Source: Candidatus Levyibacteriota bacterium (GTDB taxonomy: Bacteria > Patescibacteriota > Microgenomatia > Levybacterales > UBA12049). From it: a DNA stretch of 7,605 nt. Below the pieces are notes generated by a model, which saw only the letters and a list, made by a program, of their open reading frames with translations, did not search any database and had not been told where the DNA came from. Positions 1-5,887 of the stretch are shown in pieces (position 1 is the stretch's first letter; every line of letters begins with the position of its first letter). The stretch is taken from the NCBI GenBank assembly GCA_903872785.1, contig CAIQLZ010000053.1:1-7605 (forward strand), written 5' to 3'. A program made the translations under genes and the position numbers.

Positions 1-2136
1 AAAGCAATTTCTCAAGCAGAATCATCTTTGCCTGAAAACATAAAAACACAAAAAACAATTTTTGGAGTTAAAGATTCATGGACAGATAACGACCAAATAA
101 AAAAAGAGTATCTTTCAAAACTCAAAAAAGCCAGCGAAGAATTGGAATTAATTCCGATTGGATTTTTAGTTATCTCACAAGCTATTGCCCACATGCTCCA
201 ACAAGAAGAGGGATCACCTGTTTCAGCAATACTTACCGAGATCAATAAAAAAAGTGTGACAGTAACGCTTTTGAGAGCCGGAAAAAGCATAGAAACAAAA
301 AGTTCTGAAATTCATGATTCTATCCCTTTTACTGTCGATACTCTTCTTAAGCATTTTGATATTCCGGAAATTTTACCATCCAGAATTATTATCTTTAACG
401 GAAAAGAAGATTTAAGTCAGGAATTTATTTCGCACACTTGGAGCAAAAGCCTACCCTTTCTCCATCTTCCTCAAATAACTAATCTTCCGGAAGGTTTTGA
501 TGCAAGATCGGTTCTGTTTGGCGCAGCAACACAAATGGGATTTGAGGTTCTAGAAAAAAATGTACCTGCAGCTATTAAAACTCATGATAAAGAAGGCATG
601 CGAAATTTTAGTACTTCAGAAGAATTCACTCCGTTAGCTAAGGAGTCAAAAACTGTAAATCAAGAGCCTCTCGAACAACCGAAGCTCTACAAAAAGTTAG
701 AGGCAGAGGATTTTGGATTTGTCAAGGATATTGATGTTGCAAAAATGCCAGTCCGTCAAGAAGAGGAAAGAGAAGTTCAAGAACTTGAGGAAAAGCCTGC
801 CCACAATGCTTTGCAAAGCGATGCAAACAGGGAAGAAATTCCTCAAATTGATTCTGATGAAGCACCTGTTGAAATTAAATCTTCCAAAGAATTTAGTAAA
901 ATTTTAAGAAATATTTCAATTGTTATTTTAGGTCTATTATCCGGTATTGCCAGAAAAATAAATATTAAGAATATTTTATCCCTTTTCTCAAAAGGAAAAT
1001 CAAGTATTGTAATTTTGATAGTTTTAATTTTGATTGTTGCGCCTATTGCCTGTTATTTTTTATTTCTAAAAGCAACTATTGCTCTAACCGTAACTCCAAA
1101 AATTTCCGAGCAGAATAAAAATATTCTTTTCTCTACGACCAAAGCAACAGATTCAAATAAAAACATTATAAACGGTGAATTTATCTCAGTATCTGAAGAA
1201 GGAAACGTTTCGACTGGCGCAACTGGAAAAAAAGATGTCGGTACTTCAGCGAAAGGAACAGTAACCATATTTAATAGTCTAGCCCAAGCTAAAAACTTAG
1301 CAGCAGGAACTATATTGAAGGCACCTAATGGCCTTGAGTTTACTCTTGATTCATCGGTTACGATAGAAGCGGTTGCCTCACATTCAGCAGACCAAACAGT
1401 TGCTCCGGAAAAAACTACAGCAAATGTAACCGCTGATCAATTAGGTAAAGAATCCAACCTTCCATCCGGTACAAAATTTTCTGTAGGGGCATTTGACGCT
1501 GCTGATTTAGTGGCTAAAAATGATGACCCCTTTAGCGGCGGGACAAAAAAAGAAGTTACAGTCGTTTCAAAAAATGATTCAGATAAATTAGAAAAAGATC
1601 TTATTAAACAGCTGGAAGATAAAGCAAAAAAAGACTTGCAAAAAAAACTTTCTCAAAATAAAATTTTGCTTTCAGCTTTTGCATCGGAAACTCTTAACAA
1701 AAAGTCCTTGAATGCAAAGGTTGGAGACCAAACAAGCCAAGTAACTTTAACAGGAGCAGTAGAATATCAAGAATTTTCTTATGATAAAAATGATCTTACC
1801 GCATTGAGCAAATCCCTTTTATCCAAAGATATCCCGTCCAATCAAGAAATAGATTACAATAACATCAAGATTTCTGTTTTGGACATAAAAAATATAAATG
1901 ATGAAGAAATACAAGCAAATCTTAGCGTAAAAACATTATTATTGCCAAAAATCGATCAGGGCAAATTAACAAAAGATTTAAAAGGAAAATCTTTTAATTT
2001 CGCAAAAGATGCTTTAGACAAATTGCCTCAGATTGAGAACATTGACATCAAACTCTCCCCCAATCTTCCATTTTTACCGAAAAACTTGCCGGTAAGAGAA
2101 AAAAATATAAAAATTTTAATTAAAATTAATGGGTAA
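1..2136 (+). CDS. Baseplate-J-like membrane protein with N-terminal PilM/FtsA-like region (5' partial)
   Basis: The frame is open from base 1, so the gene starts upstream of the window; the TTG at base 28 is not a convincing start. 711 residues are visible (numbered here from base 1). Residues about 1-200 resemble the second half of an actin-fold (PilM/FtsA-like) domain, with patterns such as SAILTEINKKSVTVTLLRAG and LPSRIIIFNGKEDL; this assignment rests on recalled similarity to CPR proteins. A charged linker (about 215-295) follows, then a short hydrophobic patch (305-317) and a strong membrane helix (335-356). Residues about 419-500 match the baseplate-J/gp47 pattern: KGTVTIFN, AAGTIL, LEFTLDSSVTI, then the typical DPFSGGTKKEVTVVSKND stretch. 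A lysine-rich helical segment and a beta-rich tail finish it. No LPXTG motif is present at the C-terminus. The sortase start overlaps its last 8 bases. A role in envelope or pilus-type assembly is inference; no phage genes are nearby, so it is probably not a phage baseplate. Confidence 0.8.
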   Translation, partial: KAISQAESSLPENIKTQKTIFGVKDSWTDNDQIKKEYLSKLKKASEELELIPIGFLVISQAIAHMLQQEEGSPVSAILTEINKKSVTVTLLRAGKSIETKSSEIHDSIPFTVDTLLKHFDIPEILPSRIIIFNGKEDLSQEFISHTWSKSLPFLHLPQITNLPEGFDARSVLFGAATQMGFEVLEKNVPAAIKTHDKEGMRNFSTSEEFTPLAKESKTVNQEPLEQPKLYKKLEAEDFGFVKDIDVAKMPVRQEEEREVQELEEKPAHNALQSDANREEIPQIDSDEAPVEIKSSKEFSKILRNISIVILGLLSGIARKINIKNILSLFSKGKSSIVILIVLILIVAPIACYFLFLKATIALTVTPKISEQNKNILFSTTKATDSNKNIINGEFISVSEEGNVSTGATGKKDVGTSAKGTVTIFNSLAQAKNLAAGTILKAPNGLEFTLDSSVTIEAVASHSADQTVAPEKTTANVTADQLGKESNLPSGTKFSVGAFDAADLVAKNDDPFSGGTKKEVTVVSKNDSDKLEKDLIKQLEDKAKKDLQKKLSQNKILLSAFASETLNKKSLNAKVGDQTSQVTLTGAVEYQEFSYDKNDLTALSKSLLSKDIPSNQEIDYNNIKISVLDIKNINDEEIQANLSVKTLLLPKIDQGKLTKDLKGKSFNFAKDALDKLPQIENIDIKLSPNLPFLPKNLPVREKNIKILIKING

Positions 2137-2836
2137 ATACTACTACAAGAAACGCGCTAAACCGAACAAAAAAAAATATCTTCGCTTAACAAGCGGTCTC
2201 CTCATACTGATTGGGATTTCAATTATTTTATATGCTTTACTGCCAATAATCTCTTGGCAAATTTACTTTCAGCCTGTATTTGCTTCTCAGGACATTACTT
2301 TATCTATTCCCCGCGCAAATATTGTAGAATTAGCAAGAAATTCAATTGACACAACCGACTATACTAAAGCCGAGAATTGGTTTAAAAATTTTAATCCTGA
2401 TTCTAAAAATAATCAAACTGACACTCCTTTTTACACTATTTCCGTGCCAAAAATAAAAATTGAAGAAGCTGTAGTTTCCACAGTAGATACTGATTTAGGA
2501 AAACATTTAGTTAATTATCAAGGAACAGGTATTCCCGGCAAGAATGGAAATGCTGTAATTTTCGGACACTCAACTCTTCCGCAATTATTTAACCTCAAAG
2601 ACTATAAAACAATTTTTGCCAACGCCTATATGCTCAATGACGGAGATGTTATTTATGCTACGCTTAATGGAGTAACTTATACCTACAGGATATTTAAAAT
2701 TACAGTTGTTGATCCGGAAAATAGTTCTGCTCTTGTTCAGGATTATGATAATTCTTATTTAACCCTTGTAACTTGCACCCCTCCCGGAACAACCTGGAAG
2801 AGATTAATCGTCAAAGCTGTCCTTGAAAAAATATGA
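2129..2836 (+). CDS. Sortase family transpeptidase (class not assigned)
   Basis: A 235-residue sortase, a membrane-anchored cysteine transpeptidase that cleaves sorting signals of surface proteins and joins them to the wall or to other proteins outside the cell. A lysine-rich cytoplasmic head (residues 2-19) precedes one membrane helix (about 20-42); the catalytic domain is about 100-235. The expected triad is visible: His147 in IFGHST, Cys216 in TLVTCTPPGT, and Arg225 in WKRLIV. The TLVTC plus RLIV arrangement is complete, so it is probably active. The ATG at 2129 overlaps the upstream gene by 8 bases; there is no good Shine-Dalgarno and no later start before the membrane helix, so translational coupling is likely. 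An A9 run lies at 2168-2176 within the lysine-rich head. No LPXTG-type substrate is encoded in the window, so its targets are unknown. Confidence 0.93.
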   Translation: MGKYYYKKRAKPNKKKYLRLTSGLLILIGISIILYALLPIISWQIYFQPVFASQDITLSIPRANIVELARNSIDTTDYTKAENWFKNFNPDSKNNQTDTPFYTISVPKIKIEEAVVSTVDTDLGKHLVNYQGTGIPGKNGNAVIFGHSTLPQLFNLKDYKTIFANAYMLNDGDVIYATLNGVTYTYRIFKITVVDPENSSALVQDYDNSYLTLVTCTPPGTTWKRLIVKAVLEKI

Positions 2837-2955
2837 ATATAAATATGAAAGATATAACTTCAAAATTTTTTCGGATGATAAGGATATTTCTTTATTTTCT
2901 TCTTTCCGTATTTAAAAATGCAATATCCATAATGCTAAAACAAATTAAAGAATAA
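2833..2955 (+). CDS. Possible 40-residue single-pass membrane microprotein
   Basis: The ATG at 2833 overlaps the sortase TGA stop in an ATGA arrangement, a common layout for coupled genes. The frame runs 40 codons to TAA at 2953-2955. The product begins MNINMKDITSKFF, has a hydrophobic span around residues 16-35 (IRIFLYFLLSVF and ISIML), and carries seven Lys/Arg against two acidic residues. This looks like a short cationic membrane peptide. No family is recognised. There is no Shine-Dalgarno, so expression would depend on coupling to sortase translation. Against it: in DNA this AT-rich an open frame of this length arises by chance in a few percent of trials, and the region could simply be a leader of the next gene. 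The stop leaves a 23-base gap to the phosphorylase start, holding the strong ribosome binding site. Confidence 0.4.
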   Translation: MNINMKDITSKFFRMIRIFLYFLLSVFKNAISIMLKQIKE

Positions 2956-2960
2956 TCCCT

Positions 2961-2968
2961 AAGGAAGG
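2961..2968 (+). promoter_or_regulatory. Shine-Dalgarno site of the phosphorylase gene
   Basis: AAGGAAGG lies 10 bases before the ATG at 2979 and is the strongest ribosome binding site seen on the plus strand. It supports the ATG at 2979 as the true start, which matters because the protein is short at its N-terminus for its family. Neighbouring genes rely on overlapping stops and starts instead. Confidence 0.75.
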
Positions 2969-2978
2969 CTTTCGCGCT

Positions 2979-4274
2979 ATGAATGATCAGAAAAAATTTC
3001 AAGAACAAATTAACCAGCAAGAAGCTCTTAATGCTATTAGGAAAAAACTTGTCGGCAAGACCTTAAATTACAAAGAAATTTTCAGCATTATGGACCAAAT
3101 TGCCAAAGAAAGATTAGGGCAGGTGCTAACCACCTATTTTGCAGCATCCGGCTATTCGCAGGGATTCAGCAATCAAGAACTTTATTTTCTCACAAAAGCA
3201 ATGATTGAAACAGGAGAAAAGTTACATTTCAAAGGAATTGTTGCTGATAAGCATTCTATAGGCGGAGTTCCCGGAAATCGCACAACACTTATTATCGTCC
3301 CCATTATCGCCTCCGCCGGATATTTAATTCCCAAAAGCTCAAGCCGCGCAATAACCACCAGCGGAACTGCGGATGACATGGAAATTTTAGCCCCGGTTGT
3401 TTTATCAAAAGAAAAAATACTGAAAATAGTTAAAAAAATAAATGCCTGCATTGTCTGGGGAGGAAATTTTAATATCGCCCCCGCAGATGATGTAATTATC
3501 AACGTTGAAAAAGAATTAATGTTTGAAAGTTTTGACAAAATAATTATTTCTATAATGAGTAAAAAGATTGCCTTTGGATCAACCCATGTTGTTATAGATG
3601 TGCCTTATGGAAACACATTAAAAGTAACCCATCTTAAAGATGCGAAAATTCTTAAAAGTAAATTTGAATATATAGCAAAAAAGTTTAATATAAAAATCCG
3701 GGTGCTTATTCATAGAACTGATCAGCCGGTCGGAAGAGGCATAGGTCCCACCCTTGAAACAAAAGATGCTTTAAAAGTTTTGGAGCAAACAGCCGACAGA
3801 CCCTACGATTTGGAAGTCAGAAGTATAACCTTAGCAGGAAATCTTTTGGAACTTTGCCTGAAAGATTCTCCGAAGAAATTACAAGAGCACGTCAGGGATA
3901 CTTACGGAAATTGCACGGGTTGGGCAACGAAAATTTTACAGGAAGGTTTTGCATTAAAAAAAATGAAGGAAATTATTACTGAACAAGGAGGAAATCCGCA
4001 TATCGAAAGCTCTAAATTAACCCCGGGTAAATTCATTTACAAAGTGCGATCAGAAAAAAATTGCGTAGTTAAAAATATAAATTGCAAAAATTTGACTCTT
4101 CTGGCAAAAGCTTTAGGCGCACCTTTGCAAAAAAAATCGGGAGTCTACCTTGACAAAAAAGAAGGCGAAAAAGTGAAAAAAGGCGAATCAATCTGTACAC
4201 TTTATAGTGAAAATGTGTATAATCTGAAACAAGGAAAAAAAACTATGCAGGAATTTCCTGTATTTAACTATTAA
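2979..4274 (+). CDS. deoA: Thymidine/AMP phosphorylase family enzyme (DeoA-like, type 2), short N-terminus
   Basis: A 431-residue nucleoside/nucleotide phosphorylase of the glycosyltransferase-3 fold, which splits the N-glycosidic bond of a nucleoside or NMP with phosphate in the cytoplasm. A helical domain (about 19-85) is followed by the phosphate-binding motif DKHSIGGVPGNRTT (90-103), SSRAITTSGTADDME (121-135), VWGGNFNIAPADD, SIMSKKIAFGSTHVVIDVP and QPVGRGIGPTLE. The C-terminal domain (about 350-431) contains GAPLQKKSGVYLDKKEGEKV. HSIGGVPGN and PADD place it with archaeal AMP phosphorylases and the bacterial 'type 2 thymidine phosphorylase' group rather than with classical E. coli DeoA. 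Members of that group are usually near 500 residues with an extra N-terminal domain of about 80 residues; here only about 18 residues precede the conserved core. The loop before GTAD also appears one residue shorter than usual. Substrate (AMP, CMP/UMP or thymidine) cannot be decided from sequence. In many CPR genomes such an enzyme works with R15P isomerase and RuBisCO, but neither is in the window. Confidence 0.9.
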   Translation: MNDQKKFQEQINQQEALNAIRKKLVGKTLNYKEIFSIMDQIAKERLGQVLTTYFAASGYSQGFSNQELYFLTKAMIETGEKLHFKGIVADKHSIGGVPGNRTTLIIVPIIASAGYLIPKSSSRAITTSGTADDMEILAPVVLSKEKILKIVKKINACIVWGGNFNIAPADDVIINVEKELMFESFDKIIISIMSKKIAFGSTHVVIDVPYGNTLKVTHLKDAKILKSKFEYIAKKFNIKIRVLIHRTDQPVGRGIGPTLETKDALKVLEQTADRPYDLEVRSITLAGNLLELCLKDSPKKLQEHVRDTYGNCTGWATKILQEGFALKKMKEIITEQGGNPHIESSKLTPGKFIYKVRSEKNCVVKNINCKNLTLLAKALGAPLQKKSGVYLDKKEGEKVKKGESICTLYSENVYNLKQGKKTMQEFPVFNY

Positions 4275-5230
4275 TGAAAAAAATAACTACTGCCACTTTA
4301 CTTCTTGTAGCTATCGTTATCTGTTGCGTGCTGTGGTGGAAAAATGGAATGTCTCCCGTAAATTTTGCCAATAAAAAATCTGTTGTATTTGTTGTTCAAA
4401 AAGGATCTGGTTTAAAAGAAATAGCTAGTAAACTTGAAGAGGCAAAACTTATTAAAAATCGGATTATTTTTTTCCTTTATACAAGAATTGGAAAATTTGA
4501 AGGAAAAATTCAAGCCGGAGATTTTAGGCTCAATCCTTCTATGGGTGTTGAAGAAATAGCAAGAAATTTAACTCATGGAACGCTGGATGTATGGATTACT
4601 GTTACTGAAGGCAAAAGAGCGACAGAAATAGCAGAAATTCTGAAAGAAAAAATTCCCACTTATAACTCATCATGGATAAATATTCTAGTTTCAAATGAAG
4701 GATATCTTTTTCCTGATACTTACCTTATTTCAAAAGATACAAATATCAAAATTGTTATTGACCGAATGAGGAATAACTTCGAACAAAAATATTCTGAAAT
4801 TAATACACACAATTCTAAACTAGCCAAAGCACAAGTTGTCGTACTTGCTTCTCTTATAGAAAGAGAGGCAATCACCAATGCAGAAAAACCAATTATTGCA
4901 GGGATACTTCTTAATAGACTAAATGCAGGAATTGCATTGCAAGTTGATGCCACTATTCAATATGCAAAAGGGCAAAATATTGTCACTAAAAAATGGTGGG
5001 AACCGGTAACAGTTCAAGAATATAAAAATGTTATATCTCCTTACAATACTTATTTGCAACCAGGACTACCGCCCGGACCAATCTCGAATCCCGGCCTTGA
5101 GGCGCTTCACGCAGCAGCAAATCCTTCTAATACAGATTATTTCTATTACATGCATGATAAAAATGGAAAAATCAGATATGCGAAAACTTTACGGGAACAC
5201 AACGAAAATATTCAGAAGTATGGTTTTTAA
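4274..5230 (+). CDS. mltG: Endolytic murein transglycosylase MltG (YceG family)
   Basis: MltG is a membrane-anchored lytic transglycosylase that cuts nascent peptidoglycan strands and helps set glycan length. The 318-residue product has an N-terminal membrane helix (about 5-22), a LysM-like subdomain (about 38-105, with VVQKGSGLKEIASKLEEAKLI) and the YceG catalytic domain. Visible family signatures are EGYLFPDTY (142-150), LASLIEREA with Glu196 at the position of the E. coli catalytic Glu218, LQVDATIQYAKG, and GLPPGPISNPG (264-274), followed by the usual FYYMHDKNG tail. Length and motifs are complete, so it should be active. Its ATG shares one base with the stop of the phosphorylase gene (TAATG) and no clear Shine-Dalgarno is present, so translational coupling is likely. 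Its end overlaps the last codon of the convergent YtxH-like gene by 4 bases. Confidence 0.96.
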   Translation: MKKITTATLLLVAIVICCVLWWKNGMSPVNFANKKSVVFVVQKGSGLKEIASKLEEAKLIKNRIIFFLYTRIGKFEGKIQAGDFRLNPSMGVEEIARNLTHGTLDVWITVTEGKRATEIAEILKEKIPTYNSSWINILVSNEGYLFPDTYLISKDTNIKIVIDRMRNNFEQKYSEINTHNSKLAKAQVVVLASLIEREAITNAEKPIIAGILLNRLNAGIALQVDATIQYAKGQNIVTKKWWEPVTVQEYKNVISPYNTYLQPGLPPGPISNPGLEALHAAANPSNTDYFYYMHDKNGKIRYAKTLREHNENIQKYGF

Positions 5231-5532
5231 TTAAGGCGTCTTGCAACTCCCTTAAAAAATCTTTTAGGTTTTCCTCCAATATTTTCCTTAACAGACGCTT
5301 GTTTTTCCGGAGCAGCTTCTTCCTCTTCTTCATATACTTCATCTAAATTTCCTGCTTCTCCTGCCTTTTCAAGAATATTGGAGAGATTGTCCAAACCTTC
5401 TTCTGAAATTGTTTTTAAAATCTTTTTTCCTTTTTTCGTTCCCAATAAAAACACAGCCAGGCCTCCAATCAGAAAGCCCAACAGGAAACCGCCGAAAAAA
5501 TTACTGCCTGATCTATTATTGTTGTTATCCAT
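5227..5532 (-). CDS. YtxH-like small membrane protein
   Basis: A 101-residue protein with an Asn/Ser-rich start (MDNNNNRSGSN), a glycine-rich membrane helix (about 12-30, GGFLLGFLIGGLAVFLLG) and an immediately following basic cluster TKKGKKIL. That is the usual pattern of the YtxH family, also called gas-vesicle-like or stress membrane proteins, whose function is unknown. An acidic stretch (about 64-72, EVYEEEEEA) and a basic tail RFFKGVARRLN follow. The basic cluster after the helix suggests an outside-to-inside orientation with the tail in the cytoplasm. The start lies 1 base after the TGA of the DUF948-like gene and has no clear Shine-Dalgarno, so the pair is probably co-translated. The TAA stop sits in TTAATTAA shared with the convergent MltG gene. 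Confidence 0.72.
   Translation of the reverse strand: MDNNNNRSGSNFFGGFLLGFLIGGLAVFLLGTKKGKKILKTISEEGLDNLSNILEKAGEAGNLDEVYEEEEEAAPEKQASVKENIGGKPKRFFKGVARRLN
5250..5272 (+). terminator. Weak candidate intrinsic terminator for the plus-strand operon
   Basis: About 20 bases after the MltG stop, CCT-(T)-AAAA pairs with TTTTAGG around a 4-base loop (stem 5250-5257 with 5262-5268, one bulged T), followed by TTTT at 5269-5272. The stem has only two G-C pairs, and it lies inside the antisense of the YtxH-like gene, where codons for KPKRFF could create it by chance. A longer inverted pair, GCGTCT (5236-5241) with AGACGC (5293-5298), encloses it and is followed by a T-rich run. Confidence 0.25.
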
Positions 5533-5533
5533 T

Positions 5534-5830
5534 TCAATCTTTGTTATTTTTTTTCCCCGAATCTTCGTCTCCTCCGACTTTTGAAATAATTTTTTTAAAA
5601 AGATTTACAAATGACGCCCCTGTTTTAAGCCCCGCTGCAAGCGATGACAAGGAAGATAAAGGAGTGGAAACACTTTCAGTTATAACATTTGTGTTATCCA
5701 AAACTTTATTTGTTTTGGAAACTGTTTTGCGTAGTTCTCTGAGAATAAAAAATACCTGAATTCCTAATATCAAAAGTAAAATTGCTAAAATAGTGATGAT
5801 TATAATTAAAAGAGTTTGCGTAATATCCAT
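5534..5830 (-). CDS. DUF948-like small membrane protein
   Basis: A 98-residue protein with a long N-terminal membrane helix (about 6-29, rich in Ile/Leu) followed by an amphipathic segment ILRELRKTVSKTNKVLDNTN, then VITESVSTPLSSLSSLAAGL and a Lys/Asn-rich end. A single N-terminal helix followed by a helical, possibly coiled-coil region of TxxN/TxxV repeats resembles DUF948 (YtxG-type) proteins; the match is moderate and function is unknown. It sits directly before a YtxH-like gene, as ytxG precedes ytxH in Bacillus, which supports the call. A near-consensus promoter lies so close to the ATG that a leaderless transcript is predicted, and no Shine-Dalgarno is visible upstream. Confidence 0.65.
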   Translation of the reverse strand: MDITQTLLIIIITILAILLLILGIQVFFILRELRKTVSKTNKVLDNTNVITESVSTPLSSLSSLAAGLKTGASFVNLFKKIISKVGGDEDSGKKNNKD

Positions 5831-5838
5831 ATTAATTT

Positions 5839-5867
5839 ACAATACCATTAACACTATTCCCTGTCAA
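5839..5867 (-). promoter_or_regulatory. Sigma-70-type promoter for the DUF948/YtxH pair
   Basis: Read on the minus strand, a perfect -35 box TTGACA (5867-5862) is followed by a 17-base spacer and TATTGT (5844-5839) as the -10 box. TG one base ahead of the -10 makes it an extended -10 (TGGTATTGT). Transcription would start near 5832-5833, only 2-3 bases before the ATG at 5830. It lies in the 57-base gap after the RodZ-like gene. Confidence 0.65.
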
Positions 5868-5887
5868 TCCATGTTAAATAATATTTA

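Noticed and set aside
713..907. 64-codon plus-strand open frame inside the first gene
   Set aside because: It is an alternative frame of the charged, lysine-rich linker and has no upstream ribosome site; such frames arise easily in A-rich sequence.
1..2136. Phage tail or contractile injection system
   Set aside because: Only a baseplate-J-like domain is present, fused to a membrane anchor, with no sheath, tube, spike or ATPase genes in the window.
2834..2836. Recoding of TGA as glycine (Gracilibacteria/SR1 code)
   Set aside because: Reading through the sortase TGA adds only two codons before TAA, the sortase ends right after its conserved RLIV strand, and no gene contains an in-frame TGA.
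2905..2933. Possible promoter before the phosphorylase (CATAAT at 2928-2933)
   Set aside because: The -10 is good but the sequence 17-18 bases upstream matches TTGACA at only two positions; such -10 boxes are expected by chance in this composition.
2837..2978. Missing N-terminal domain of the phosphorylase hidden by a frameshift
   Set aside because: Only 142 bases separate it from the sortase, too few for about 80 residues, and the frames there show a hydrophobic peptide rather than a soluble domain.
3182..3538. 118-codon minus-strand open frame within the phosphorylase
   Set aside because: It lies opposite a highly conserved catalytic core whose motifs are intact; the antisense translation shows no family features.
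5409..5759. Plus-strand open frames covering the YtxH/DUF948 region
   Set aside because: They are antisense to two small genes with clear membrane helices, tight 1-base spacing and a promoter; their translations are Ser/Phe/Pro-rich with no recognisable pattern.
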